Shown in pieces: positions 1 to 11,107 of a stretch of 64,000 nucleotides of DNA. Below the pieces are notes generated by a model, which did not search any database, was not told the origin of the DNA, and worked only from the letters and a program-made list of their open reading frames with translations. The translations under genes were made by a program, and so were the position numbers. Position 1 is the stretch's first letter, and the number at the start of each line of letters is the position of its first letter. This DNA comes from Callorhinus ursinus (taxonomy: Eukaryota > Chordata > Mammalia > Carnivora > Otariidae): positions 753,013 through 817,012 of the forward strand of contig NW_020313255.1 in the NCBI RefSeq assembly GCF_003265705.1, given 5' to 3'.

Positions 1-702
1 CACCAGCCTCCACCTCACCCCCTTCCGGTAGCCTCTCCCTGCCACTCCTGGCTTGGGGGCCCCATGCAAGCCGGCGGGCTGGCTCCTGCCCGGAGCTGCG
101 GAGCTGCGGTGTCCTATCTCACCGCAGCCTGAGATAAGGGCCTGCCTCAAAGCTGCTTTGTTCAGCCAACAAAAAGACATTTCTGCAGCACGCTGGGAGC
201 CGGGCCATGGGCCGGCCCGCACTGGGGAGGCCCCGGCCCAGCCCCGGCACCAGCTCGGGAAACCTTAGCCCGGCCCTGATGGGGCTGCGGAGGCTGGGGA
301 CGCACCTGCCACAGGCTTCCCAGGCCCTCGGGCCCACAGGAGGTGTCTCCTTTCTGGCCCTGGCCCTGCCCACGGCCACTGCTGTCCGTCTCCCAGAGGC
401 TGCAGGGCCCAGAACCTCGCAACGCTCGGCAAGGAGGGCCGGCCGCCTTTGCGGAGAGGGCCGCATGCGCCGCCAGGAGCCTAGCACAGCGGAGAGTCAC
501 CAGAGGGGTGGGGAGGGCACCCCAGCCCTGCCTCCTGGCCTTTGCCCCCGATGCTCCCTCCGCCAGGCGCACTGCCCCCACACCTTCCCCAGCTAACCCT
601 GCCTGCAGGGCACTGGGAACTGAGTGCAGGACCCAGGGAGGGGCCACACTTGCGGATGCATCTTGTGCTGGACTGAGGGTCCACGGCATTTACGGTGGGT
701 GA
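1..702. other. Unique GC-rich segment, no gene seen
   Basis: No repeat or coding exon is recognised here. The several overlapping open frames on both strands are Pro/Arg/Gly-rich without domains, as expected by chance in GC-rich DNA. A CpG-richer patch lies at about 410-480. The only motif pair worth noting is the inverted GATA pair at 115-136. Confidence 0.6.
115..136. promoter_or_regulatory. Inverted pair of GATA motifs
   Basis: TATCTCA at 115-121 and its exact reverse complement TGAGATA at 130-136 form a 7-bp inverted repeat with an 8-bp spacer. Each arm contains a GATA core, and the right arm reads AGATAA, a full WGATAR match. Whether a factor binds here is inference. Confidence 0.35.
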
Positions 703-1106
703 GATAGTGACCCTCCAAAATATGTCCACCTGAAACCTCAGAACGTGACCTGACTTGGAATAAGGGTCTTTGCAGATGTAACTAAGGTAAAGATCTCGAG
801 ATGAGATCCTCCTGGATTAGGGTGGGTCCCAAATCCAATGACAGGTGTCCTTAGAGGAGGAGAGGCACCGTGTCCGGGAGGGAAGGCTGCGTGCCGAAGG
901 AGCAGGGACGCGGCCGCAAGCCCAGGAAGGCAAAGGCGGCCAGCCACCACCAGGAGCTGGGAAAGACCCTCCCCGGGAGCCTTCAGAGGGAGCACGGCCC
1001 TGCCCACAACTGTGACTTCAGACTCCGGCCTCCAGAATGACAGAGAATACGTTACTGTTGTTTTCAGCCAAGGTTGTGGTGCTTCCTATGGCAGCCCCGG
1101 CACACG
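703..1106 (+). repeat. MaLR-like LTR (MLT1 type), solo
   Basis: The order of phrases matches mammalian MaLR solo LTRs of the MLT1/MST type: 'cctcagaacgtgacc', 'agggtctttgcagatgtaa', 'agggtgggtcccaaatccaatgac', 'ggtgtcctta', then 'gcctccagaatga' and a terminal 'ttcctatggcagcccc'. Family and strand are judged from memory, and the subfamily is not resolved. It is non-coding, and no internal retroviral sequence is attached. A second copy of the same family lies at 8526-8940. Confidence 0.65.
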
Positions 1107-2039
1107 GCGAGCGTGTCGTCAGAGGCTCCCCCACGCACGGGGCTGGGGGGAGCCTCCTGGAGCCTCCCACACCCCACCCCAGGTTTGTTGGGGTTCCCAG
1201 TGGCCAGTCTCCTGCAGCACGGCCCCCTTCTCCATCTGCCTGCAGGGTTGCTTCTGGCAGGCTCACAACAAGTCTCAGGAACTGCCACCGTCTGCCTGGT
1301 CTTCAGGGGCTGGCCTGGCCTCCGCCCCACCTGCTCCAGCCCCTCCCTCTCTCTGCTTGGGGTCGGCAGCTCCCCCCAACTTCCTCCCTCCTTTCCCGTG
1401 GCCTGGCCACAATGAGCAGCTCCCTGGGGGCGTCCTGCTTTCACCCTTCCCCCAGGCTGGCTGGAGCCGGCCTTCCTTCCACCTCACCCGCTGCTTCCCA
1501 AGGGCGGGCGGGCGGGAGGGCTGCCCCCTTCGACCTAGCCTACATGCCTTGGGCCATGGGGTCACAGGCCAGCACAGCTGGAGCAGACAGGGAGCCGAGG
1601 TCCCCCTACTCCCAGACCCGTAGAGGGTGCAGAACCTCACACAGCTCGTGAGGGGTTGTCTGGGCCTCGACACGGGGCACCTGACCCACTTCCCTGTCAC
1701 GCAGTCTCTGCTCCAGCCCCTTGGTCCCTCCAAGGGCGCCGAGAACAGGGGCGCTGGACAGGGCAGCATCCACGCCCCCACCTAGTGCTTAAAGATTTGG
1801 GCCCTTGTGCTTCAGGCAGATATGTCTCTTCTGAGTCTCTGCATCTGCAGGATGGGAGACAGACAGAGGGTAGAAGTTGGGTCAGAGGCCAGCCGCGGCT
1901 GGACCCTTGGAGGTGGGGTGGTAGGGCAGGGGTGCAAGAGCAAGGCCTTTCTGGGAGGGGCGGGGAGAGGGGCTGTGCATCCCCTCCTGGGCCCGAATCA
2001 CCTTCCTGCTCCCTCAGGCTCACTCTCCGTTCCCCCCCT
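1107..2039. other. Unique GC-rich segment, no gene seen
   Basis: C-rich single-copy DNA with (GGGC)n-like runs near 1505. Open frames of 100-260 codons cross it on both strands, but none shows a domain, a codon pattern or splice-bounded exon structure that I recognise. Confidence 0.55.
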
Positions 2040-2165
2040 GTGCTCATTCCGCGAGTATCTGCCGAGCATGCACCGTGAGTCAGAACTGTGGGGCCTCTGG
2101 GAGCTCACCCACACGGTGCACGCTGGGAGGAGGGAGTCCGTGCCAGTGGGGTCCACAGACGATGC
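2040..2165 (+). repeat. L2 (LINE2) 3' fragment
   Basis: The run 'tcattccgcgagtatctgcc', 'gagcatgcaccgtgagtcag' and 'gggagctcacccacac' follows the order of the L2 3' end (attcaacaaatatttattgag..., ...tgtgccaggcactg..., catggagcttac). It is heavily diverged, and boundaries are approximate. Confidence 0.45.
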
Positions 2166-2879
2166 TTGAAGTGGGGACTGAGGCCGCGAGGATGAGCCGG
2201 GGTCTCATAAACCGACAGAGAGGGCAGGGTGGTGCTGTAGGTCTCCTCCGGGGCAGACCCCAGTGTGGCCAGAGCCCAGATGCCAGGAGGGCCCAAACCC
2301 CCCAGCCAAGGGGGCAGCTGTGCAGGAGGCCCCAGAGAGGGAGGCAGCCTCCACCGCACCCCGCAAACCAGGGAGAGGGAGGCCAGCAGCCAAGCCCCCG
2401 CCCTCACTCCTGCTGGGGGCCCAGTTGGGCCTGCTCACATGCACACACACACTCTCCCACGGTCTCCCAGGCACAGGGTCCTACACACTCGTGCGCTTAG
2501 GCTGGGGTCAGGCAGGAAATACCCAGTGAATGTTTATCCGCTGACATACGGGCTGTGTGCATGGGACCTGAGGGTCCTGTTCTCAAGACTCCAGCCCAGG
2601 CCGGGAGTTGCACCGGGGAGGTGCTTCTTGATGTCCCCAGGGGGGCTGGACCTGGCCCCTCTGTGCAGGGAGCAGGTGAGGCGCACTCGAGCTCTGGGCA
2701 GTGCCTCGTCTTCTCAGAGGGCGTCCCTCCTCACACAGTTTCCCGGTCACCCCTTGGGTCCCCCCCGCTCCCTGACCAGGACCGGGTGTCATTCCCGTCC
2801 TGTGAAAGGCTTGTGGGGAGGAGGGTGTGTGGAGACAGGGAGCCGAGCATCACGTAGGGCTCCCGGGGAAGAGGAAGCT
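2166..2879. other. Unique GC-rich segment, no gene seen
   Basis: Single-copy C/G-rich DNA with a short CA tract near 2442-2455. No exon, RNA gene or repeat family is recognised. Confidence 0.5.
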
Positions 2880-3175
2880 TTCGGGTGTACGTGTGGGCGT
2901 GTGAGTGTGCATGCAGGTGTGCAGGGGTTATCGTGGGCATGAGAACATGACCTTGCCCGCACACATGTGTGCCCGCACACGTACACACTGTGCGCATGTA
3001 GGTGCGGCCGTCGGCCTGTGTACATGAATGGGACCCACACACGTGCCAGTGTGAGTGTGTGTGCCTGTCCGCAAGCATGTTAGCGGACGAGTGTGTGCAC
3101 GTGTGTATTCGCACACGTATGTTCAGATGTGCCTGTGTGCACACGTGCACGTGGGTGTGCGCTTGTATAGGAACG
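2880..3175. repeat. Degenerate (TG)n/(CA)n tract
   Basis: Nearly 300 bp of alternating purine-pyrimidine sequence built from GTGTGT, GCACAC, ACACGT and CATGTG blocks that switch strand sense several times. It is an aged, CpG-containing dinucleotide microsatellite. Such alternation is the classic sequence type able to adopt Z-DNA; formation here is inference. The Cys/His/Thr-rich open frames over it are translation artefacts of the repeat. Confidence 0.8.
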
Positions 3176-4569
3176 GGGCAGTCATCAGGCTCTGTGGCCC
3201 GGCCTGGAGGACCCAGCATGTGTGAGCGGGGTCTCTGAAGTTGCCGGGAGGGTGGACAGCGGTGGGGGTGCGGGCACTAGGCCGGTGGTGGCCCGGGGCA
3301 GAAGCAGGCACTCCACCATCCTCCGCAGCTCACACACTCTCCCCTGACGGCCGGCGCCCTGCCCTGAGACAGGTAGGCTCGGGGGGGGGGGGGCACAGCG
3401 AGGCTGACGCCCAGAAGGAGGCCTGTGCCCCGCCAGCCTGGGTGGGGTCTGCCCTGGGGCCCCCCGGTCCACAGGACCCGGGTCTGCACTGCGGCGAGGA
3501 GGGGGTGGTGCGGGCTTCAGTCTTTCTCTGAGCCCTGCCAGGCCTGCCTGAGCTCTAGGCTGACGTTCCCCCCCAGCCACTTCCTCCTGCGCCCCACAGG
3601 CCCCAGTCCCAACATCTGGTTGGTGTTTCCAGAGAGTTGGGGGTGGGGGTCGGGAAGCCCATCTGCGGGAACAGTGTGGGAGTCGGCCGGAGCTGTGAGA
3701 ACCGGGTGGGGGGGGGGGGCGGAGTCTAGCCTCTGCAGGGGTGAGTGAGGGGACCAGAGAGGGAGGGGACCAGGCCAAAGCCACTGCCGGGAGAGGGGGG
3801 CCCAAGAGTACCTCTCCAGGCTCTGCAGGGGAGCAGCCCCAGCTGCCAAGTTCCCCAAGCTCCAGCCAGCACTTGGTGAGCGGCGGTCAGGAAGGGTCTT
3901 AGGCCCACGCCCCCCCCCCAGCCCCGACCCGTGGGGCTCCCGGCCTCATTCCTGCTCCAGGCTCAGTTTCCTTTTCTGTAAACAGGGATGACCCTGCGGG
4001 TGCCGGCCTCCAGGGCCTCCCAGAGTGACCCTCCCTGGGGCTGGGTTCCCCCTCCCCCCCGCCGTGCGTGTGCGTGGCCCCCGCTGCCGGCCTGTCTGCT
4101 GATCCCTGGCCTCTATTCTGACAGCCACGAGGCTGCAGGGGAGCTGTGCACACCGGGTCGGCCACGGAGGATGTGCCAGGTGGGCTAGCGGCTGCCCAGC
4201 AAGTGGGTGCAAAGGCGGTGGTGGGGGCGCAGGACCCCTGCACGGACCTGCCAGACCCAGGCTCCAGGCAACCCTGGCTGAAGATGCTGGGGCGCTGGCA
4301 GCCCCCGCAGCAACCCCCAGCCTGACGCTGGGGGGCGGGGTGGCTCACCTCCCGAGCTCAGCCCTTCCGGGTGAGGTCATGGGAAAAACTTGCCGCAGAC
4401 GCACTCCCCCAGCCCAGGATCCCCAAAGCCACCCACGGGTTTAGCGTGGCTCCTCCCAGCTGCGGGGAGGGGTCCCCACCTCCCGGGGGCCCAGCCCAGC
4501 CCCTGGCTCCTGTCCTGCTCCCCAACCACCCCCAGTAGGGAGCCCAGCACGTTTCCGGGTTCAGACTCC
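3176..4569. other. Unique GC-rich segment with G tracts
   Basis: Single-copy DNA with homopolymer G tracts near 3378-3391 and 3707-3718 and a C tract near 3910. These are places where sequencing indels are likely. No exon is recognised. Confidence 0.5.
3930..4005 (+). repeat. MIR-like fragment
   Basis: 'gctcagtttccttttctgta' followed by 'aacagggatgaccctgc' matches the MIR core phrase 'ctcagtttcctcatctgtaaaatggggat'. It is short and old, and the boundaries are approximate. Confidence 0.45.
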
Positions 4570-4835
4570 ACGCAGCCTTATCTGTCCCAGCTGCTTTGAT
4601 TTGTTGGGCTTTTAAGTCCCTCCCCGCACTGGGAGCCAGTGGCTTCAGGAAAGCAGTTCCCCGGGCGCCCAGCCTGGAGGAGCCTGGCCGGAAGGGGGAC
4701 AATTAAATTCAGAGGAGAAAGAGTTAACAGGAGCACCCCCGCCCCCCACCGCCACTCCAAGGCTCCACAATGCACCAGGAAATAAACAAGAAGAGCTTGT
4801 TTCCATTTGTCCTCGAAAAATACGAGGATTTCCTC
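4570..4835. promoter_or_regulatory. AT-richer unique island, candidate enhancer
   Basis: This island stands out from GC-rich surroundings and is not a repeat I recognise. It holds TTATCT (GATA, 4578-4583), CAGCTG (E-box, 4588-4593), CTTTGAT (TCF/LEF-type, 4594-4600), AATTAAATTC (4701-4710) and GTTAAC (HNF1 half-site, 4723-4728). A small perfect hairpin follows: TCCTCG 4810-4815 and CGAGGA 4823-4828 around a 7-nt A-rich loop. Regulatory function is inference from motif density and base composition only. Confidence 0.35.
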
Positions 4836-5024
4836 TCCCGCTGGTCTGGGCTGCCCCCCCAAGGCCCCTTTGAACCCCAGAGGGTCAGGGCAAGAAACAG
4901 GCCCTGGGGTGGCAGGGGGCTCCCCAGCAGCCCCTCATCATGCTCCCAGGCATCCATCCCCCTCAGAACCTGCCGCTGGGCAGGGGTCCACTGGGGCCCC
5001 TGGAAGGACAGAAGGCACCAGGCA

Positions 5025-5560
5025 GAGGCCCTCGCTGACTTGTTCATAGAGGGCCTACTGTGTGCAGGTGTGGCTCCGCTCTCAGGAGTTCGCCACACAC
5101 CCTTGAGACCAACACTTCCAGAGCAGCGCATGTGATCACCACGAGGCAGTCTGGAAAGGCCTTTTGCCGCCTAAGTGACCAGAAGAGAAGGGGCAGAGCA
5201 TTGTGTCAGAGGCAACAGCTTGTGCAAAGGTCCTGTGGTAGGAAGGTGCTTGACACCTCCAAGAAACAGAAAGAAAGGGAACAAGGCTGGGGGGGAGCCG
5301 GGAGCTGGTGCAGGAAGGTCATCGAGGTGGCCAGCAGGGCCCGTCATGCAGGACCTCCCAGGCCACCAGGAGGCACTGGGATCCGGGTCCTGTTACCATG
5401 GCAAATCAGAGGGCTTTAAGTAGAGGGTGCTGCGGTTTATGATTACTTAGCAACTCACCCTAGTTGATGGTTAGACGTAGGTGTCAGGGCAGGAGAAGTG
5501 TTAGGAGAACCCCGGGTTTCTGGGGCATGACCTGCTGAGAGGAGCAGCTTTGGTGGTGGC
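5025..5560 (+). repeat. L2 (LINE2) 3' end, long fragment
   Basis: It opens with 'gacttgttcatagagggcc' and 'tactgtgtgcagg', and continues with 'ggcaacagcttgtgcaaagg', 'tcctgtggtaggaagg', 'gtcatgcaggacctcccagg' and 'gagggctttaagtagaggg'. That is the order of the L2 3' region (...gcatgtgcaaaggccctg..., ...tcatgcagggccttgtagg..., ...ttttaagcaggg...). It lacks coding capacity. An RFX-like palindrome (GTTACCATGGCAA, 5392-5404) occurs inside it. Confidence 0.7.
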
Positions 5561-8525
5561 CGTCCAGTGTGAGAGGCCTGCTGGGAAGGCAGAGGGAGGA
5601 AGACTGTAGCTCCAGGAGGGGAGCTGGGATACAGGTGGCCTCCTGGAGCCTGGAGCTGGAGGAGGGGATGGTCTGGGAACAGGGCCCCCCTGGGGCCACG
5701 GAGAAGCTGCCTCCTGGGAGGCTATGGGCAGGCCCTTTGGGGGCCCCCTGGCTGCCCTGGGCTCTGTTTCCTCGTGTGCCCAGGGTGGGGACAGTGATAC
5801 CACCTCCCCTGGGGTCATGCATTGAATGAGGCGACGATGTGCTCATCTAGTGGGTTCCACACCCTCTTAGAAGGGGCCTCCCCAGGAAGGCCTCCTGGAT
5901 TGCCTTGCTTTGCCCGCTGACTCACCACCAGTCCCCACACTAGCGGTTCACGGTGCCCAACTCTCCCTCCCTCTCCCACCCCAACTCGGTGACTCCGCCT
6001 GTGTCCCCTCACTTCTAGCGGCTGCTGTCCGCAGCCTTACCTGCTTTGCCCTCACACAGGCCCTAAGGGCCCAGGGTGACCGTGCCTTGGGGCTGAGGAC
6101 GGAAACACAGGGACCGCCCCCGGAAGTCCTGGGCTGACTGCTGTCCCTGCTCCCTGTGGACTGTCTGTCCCTCCTGCCCGGTGGTCGCTGTGTCCCTGCC
6201 CTCCCCGCTGCTCCCAAACCAAGGCTTCTGCGTGGATCCTGGCCTCGGGCCTACTTCGAGGGAGACCCACACTAGGTGGGCGGGGAACAGAGTGGCCCCA
6301 GGAGTGGGGTGCTCAGAGCAGGCTCTGGAACCCGGCTACTGTCCTGCCAGATGTCTGAAGAGCCACTATCAAGAGGAGGGTGACGGGCCTGCCCCCGCCA
6401 TGGGGGTCTGCTCCCCAGCACCTGGGAGCCGCGGGGGAGGGGGTCGTGGCACAGTCGGGTCGGGTCTGGTGTCCAGCCTGATGTCTCCACCCACAGGCAG
6501 TGAGGGCCACACCAGCCCCCCGCTCCATGTTGTGGTCGGTGCTGGGGATGGGTGATCTGGGCTCCAGGACCAGAGTGGGAATCGGGCATGACCGGGGAGG
6601 CAGAGAAGTCCCTGGGGGAAGAGTCAGGGTGCTGACCCAGGAAAAGGGGACCCTGGGCCTGGAGTGGGGCCTGGAGTGGGGGTGTCTGAGGGCCCCATGC
6701 AGAGGCTGCCTGCCTTGTTTCCGGGCCAGTCCCTATTGCCAGGCCACAGTGGGAGGAAGGGACGGGTCAGAGAGAGGCCGAAGGACCCGCTGATGCGTCC
6801 CACACTCCCGGGGATCTGGAGGCTGCCGGGTGAGAACAGGGGCTGTGGGCATGTATGGGTGCTGAGAGTCTGTGTGTGTGGGGCTTCGGTCTTGTGGCTT
6901 AGGATTTAACCCCGGAGCTGGTTCTGGGACCCAGCTCGCCTTGGCCAAGGGGCGGAGGCAGAACGAGGCAGGCTAGTCAGAAGGTGAGCTTTGCAAGAGG
7001 CCAGAGGACCCTCTGTTCATGTCCGTCCACCTCCGCTAGCCCAGCAGGGAGGACACCCCTAGTCAGCGTGCTCAGGAAGGCGGAAGAGCAGGCCCCACAA
7101 GGCTGGGACGCCGAGGTGGACAGGAGGGGACGCTGCCCGGAGCCTGGCTCCCCAGCACCCCAAACCCGTCTGCTGGGGGATATCAGAGAGCAGAGGCAGA
7201 TGGGTGTCATGGCCCCCAGCGCGGCAGCCAGGGGTCCTGCCCATGGAGGCCTGTGGCATCAGCTGGGGGATTCGTGTCCTCAGACCAGTTAGCCAGGGCG
7301 GGCAGCTAGCTAGGGGATTGTCCCAGCAGTGGGTAGAGCCTGGGCAACTAGCTGACCCAGCCCCTGACACAGAAGGCTCGCTCCCTGGGCTCTGGGCCTG
7401 TGCTGCTCGTCAGACTGAGCCCACCACTCAAGGAGGGACTCCTAACACCGAAACAAGTTATATAGGAACATGGGGGCTCCCCGCTGCTTCCTGGAGGGAC
7501 CTGTGGCTGGGTCCCAGGGTCCCTGGCCCTGGAGAAAGGACATTGAGGCCCACAGTGGGACAGGCACGGCCCCGTGGGGATGGAGTCGTGCCCAGCTCCA
7601 TCTCCCAGGCGGCTCACGGGGCCGTGGACTATCCTGTGGTCTCCCCCCGGCCCTGAGTGTACGATGGGAGAACTCTGCTCAGCAGCCGGCCAAACCCTCA
7701 CGTGGGTTCCTCTTCCTGTGGAGTGAGAACCTGAATGTCAGGAAAACCCTTGTTGAAGCCACGCGCTCCCCCAGCAAGGCAGTAACTCCGAAGCAGACAT
7801 CTGGGGAGACGGCGCAGGTTGGTGCCCGCTCAGAGGCTCCAAGGGTGCAGAGGGTTCCCTGTCCTGGCTCCCACGGAGGTCAGATGGGTCACGGCAGGTG
7901 AGCCGCCACAGAGCTCAGGCACCTGCTATGCGCTCCGAGTCCGTTGCAATCCCTGTCGGACTGAGTGGATGACGCCAAGGGACTCTGGCTGGGGGCCGGG
8001 GGTGGCAGGTGATGGGCTGGGGAGCCCGGCAGAGGTTCTGGGGCTTCCCTGCAGTGGGTAGGGGTCTGGGAGGCAGCAGCGGAGCCCGGGCGGCCCAGAA
8101 GCCTGCGAGGAGCCAGCAGGGGCTCCTCCAAGGTCAGGATGTGCAGCTGCACCTGCTCTGGGAAAGCCGCTTGGTGCTTCACCGGCCTCTGTGGGTTTGA
8201 GAGGCAGCTACCAGGGGCCCCTGCCCGGGTACCACCCTGACCCTTTCGTGGGGTGGCCCAGAAGACTGCCGGTTTTGAGTGGGGCCCAGAGCAAGAGAGA
8301 GCTCTGTGCCAGTTCAGGCTGTGGGGCGAGCCACCCTGGCACGTGGGCCAGGAACCTGGACTCTGAACCGTGCGCCCAGCTGAAGTCACGGCATGGTGTG
8401 CAAGGCCCAGGTGAGCCCAGCCGGAGGGCCAAGCCAGCCCAGGGCCAGCAGCAGGCCTCCCCCTGCAGGGGCGGCTGCCTATGGGGGGCCCAGCAGACAC
8501 TGAGAGCCTGCAGCAGGCTGAGCAG
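5561..8525. other. Unique GC-rich segment, no gene seen
   Basis: About 3 kb of single-copy DNA. Apart from the MIR-like piece at 5755-5850 and a short tandem 'gcctggagtggg' pair near 6658-6675, no repeat family, exon or RNA gene is recognised. Open frames up to about 220 codons are present on both strands but show no domain. Confidence 0.5.
5755..5850 (+). repeat. MIR-like fragment
   Basis: 'tgggctctgtttcctcgtg', then 'gtggggacagtgataccacc' and 'tcatgcattgaatgaggcg' follow the MIR order (tcagtttcctcatctg..., gggataataatacctacc, ...gattaaatgaga). Confidence 0.55.
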
Positions 8526-8940
8526 GGTCCCCCCAGAGTCAGGTCCACCCGGAACCTCAGAAAGTGACTTTATTTGGAAATAGGGCCTGTGCGAATGCAA
8601 ATCAGTAAAGGATCTCAAGACGAAATCATCCTAGATCAGGGTGGGCCCCGCATCCAGTGACAGGTGTCCTCGGAAGAAAAGAGGAGAGACAGAGACCCGG
8701 AGCAGAGGCCACATGAGGACGGAGCAGAGACTGGGGGGTGGCGGCCACAAGCCAAGAGACATGGAGCCACGGGAAGCTGGATGAGGGTGAGGCAGGGAGG
8801 ACCGTCCCCTGGAGCCTCTGCAGGGAGTGGCCCTCCCACACCTGGATTCAGACTTGTGGCCCCAGAGCTGGGAGAGCTGCTGTTGTTTGCAGCCCGCAGT
8901 TTGTCCTTTGCTGTTACGGCCGCAGGAGCCCCTACAACGC
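8526..8940 (+). repeat. MaLR-like LTR (MLT1 type), solo
   Basis: This is the same family as 703-1106. Diagnostic phrases are 'ggaacctcagaaagtgactt', 'tatttggaaatagggcctgt', 'agggtgggccccgcatcc', 'agtgacaggtgtcctcgg', 'ccacaagccaagagacatgg' and the end 'ttgctgttacggccgcagga'. It is a non-coding solo LTR. An open frame of 378 codons (8664-9800) begins inside it and ends in an L1 fragment, so that frame is not a gene. Confidence 0.65.
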
Positions 8941-9634
8941 TGACCCCAGGACATGAAGGGCCCGTGAGCAGGGCTGCCCACCTAGCTACTAAGTCAGGGG
9001 TTTGGGCGCTCCTGTGCCAGGGTCCCAGCACCCCTGGGGCAACCTCCTGCCCGCTTGGTTTCCCCATCTGTAACAAGAGGTCTGGGAAGGGGCAGGCGGG
9101 GGGCCCGTGGGAGTGGACACACCGGGGGCCGTGTCGCCTCGCTGCGCACCCACCCCTCCCTGGGTCTCCACACGGGGTGGTGCCCCGACCTCGCTGCCGA
9201 GCTGGGTCACCAGTGCTGGTGCACCTCCAGCGGCCGTCCCCTCCTGTCTCATCTCCCCACTGCTCAGCAGCCGCCTACACCTCCCAGCCGGCCCTCACGG
9301 CAGCCCCGCTCCCAGATGTGCCCCCAAGCCCCACGAAGACCCTGGCCGCCGTCCCTCAACCTTGGGGCCTCCACACAGCCGGCCCTTCTCCAGGAAGCCC
9401 CTTCCCTCCCGTTCCAGTCTCCATAATCCCTGCTCCCGGCCCCTCATTCAGCCGCCCCGCCGGGCAGGAGCCCGTGCCGTCCACGTTCGCATGTCGGGCG
9501 CCCAAGGAGCACGGAGCCTGGTCCGGAGCACGGAGCCTGGCAAACGTATGCTCCGTGACGGGCCCATCCGCACTCAGATCCCCTGGGGATAAAGAAGCTG
9601 GGGGCACAGACGAGAGGACAGACAGACTCCATCC
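8941..9634. other. Unique C-rich segment, no gene seen
   Basis: Single-copy DNA with a MIR-like phrase near 9057 ('ggtttccccatctgtaacaa') and a short perfect tandem duplication of the 16-mer GGAGCACGGAGCCTGG at 9507-9522 and 9524-9539. No exon is recognised. Confidence 0.5.
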
Positions 9635-10385
9635 AAAGACAAACTTCTGTGCCCCGAGGGACCCCAGCAAGGCAGTGGGAGGCAACCCAGGGGATGGGAG
9701 GAGAGAAATCACATGTGGGGTAAGGGGTCAATATCCAGAATTCGTGAAGAACTCCTACAGCCCGACCACAAAAGCACCAACAGGCAAAGGACCTGAATAG
9801 ACATTTCCCTGAAGAAGACCTGTGACGGCCGTAAGCCAGGGCAGAGGTGTTCGACATCACTCACCGTTAGGGGAATGCACATTGGAAGCCCAGTGAGCTG
9901 CCGCCTCGCACCCATTCTGTGGTTTTATTAGTAAAAAAACAGGCGGGAAGCCAGAGCCCCTGTGCCCGGCTGGGGGGTGGGGGGCGGACGGCACAGGGTG
10001 CTGGCTCCTCCAACAAGGAGACACGGAACTGCCACATGGCCCAGCGACTCGGCCCCCAGGCGCATCCCCCGCGGTGTGGAAGGCGAGGACCGGAACAGAT
10101 CTGCTTACCCGTGCTCACACAGCTCAGACGCGTGTCCGTCAGTTTATGATCGGGTACGTGAGCCGTGGCCCATCCACACCGTGGGATGCCATAGCCTTGT
10201 GGGACACCCGCCATGACGTGGACGAACCCGGAGGGCACCGTGTGCCGTGAGATGAGACACACGTGAGGGACAAATCCTGTAGGACCCGCTTCCACACTCA
10301 TGCAAACGGTCGGGAAATGGACATCCTTGCCGTGGGAACAGGCAGAAACCATTTACCCAGGGGCTTCCTCTGGGGGGCGAGGTGC
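9635..10385 (+). repeat. L1 fragment: ORF2 3' end and 3'UTR
   Basis: The order matches the L1 ORF2 C-terminal region and 3'UTR. First come 'aaacttctgtgccccgaggg' and 'ggtcaatatccagaattcgt'. Then 'gacctgaatagacatttccc', 'gttcgacatcactcaccg', 'aggggaatgcacattggaag' and 'acaaatcctgtaggacccgc' follow. Many A/T positions of the family are now G/C (for example 'gacgtggacgaacccggagg' where L1 has 'acatggatgaaccttgag'). It is non-functional. Confidence 0.75.
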
Positions 10386-11097
10386 TCAGGGGACGCTGGG
10401 CCAGGCCCCCCAGGCGGGGCTTTCCTCCCCTGGCCCATGGCTGTGCTGCCCTCACAGGTGTGAGGGATCCTGAGGACTTGTGGTGATGCTGGAGGGAGTG
10501 CCTGCCGGGTCCCGCGGCTGAGGCCCGCGAGGGACTGGCGGACGGGCGTCCCAGGCAGGGCTGACGCTGCCACAGCACAAAGAGGTGGCCCTCAGGGAGC
10601 TGGGAGAGAGTGTCAGCAGCCAAGTGCACCAGACCGTGTGCTCCCACCAGTGGGCACAGCGGGGCCGTCTCTTCATCTGCAGGGTGCAATTGATCACAGC
10701 ACATGGTCCCCGGCATGCCCGGCACACAAACGGTGGCTTTAAAGTTAGGTGGCGTGGGGAGCCGGTCTGTCCATGAAAGCCAGGACGCTGACACAGAGCG
10801 TGGCGCAGAAACGCACGTAACGGTCCAGCAGACACTGTGATGGATGGCTAGATGCGCGCCCGTGATGAAGGGACTGTCTGTGGGTCTGCTGGTGACGACC
10901 TCGCCCTCTGGAGGGTGGGCACCCTGGGGCGGCCGCAGGGCCTGAGCTGAAGGTGATGGCTTGTGGAACGAATGGAGAGTGGCTCCGGGTCTGTGCAGCC
11001 AGGCTGGAGTCAGACACAGAGAAAGTGCCGGAGGGAGGCGCTCAGGTGTCCCCGGCTGGGACGCACCACGGGCGAGTTTTTAATTTTGTGTGTGGGG

Positions 11098-11107
11098 GGG
11101 ATTTTCC
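11098..11107 (+). promoter_or_regulatory. NF-kappaB-type site
   Basis: GGGATTTTCC fits GGGRNWYYCC exactly and sits in a GGGG-ATTTT-CCCC context at 11,097-11,109, in a short AT-rich dip. A single motif of this length is expected by chance several times in a window this size. Confidence 0.25.

Noticed and set aside
8664..9800. Open frame of 378 codons, plus strand
   Set aside because: It begins inside a MaLR-like LTR and ends inside an L1 fragment, so it cannot be a conserved gene.
10644..10657. CTCF-like CCACCAGTGGGCAC (also 5363-5376 and 39,140-39,155)
   Set aside because: One or more mismatches at informative positions; the 5363 copy is part of an L2 repeat.
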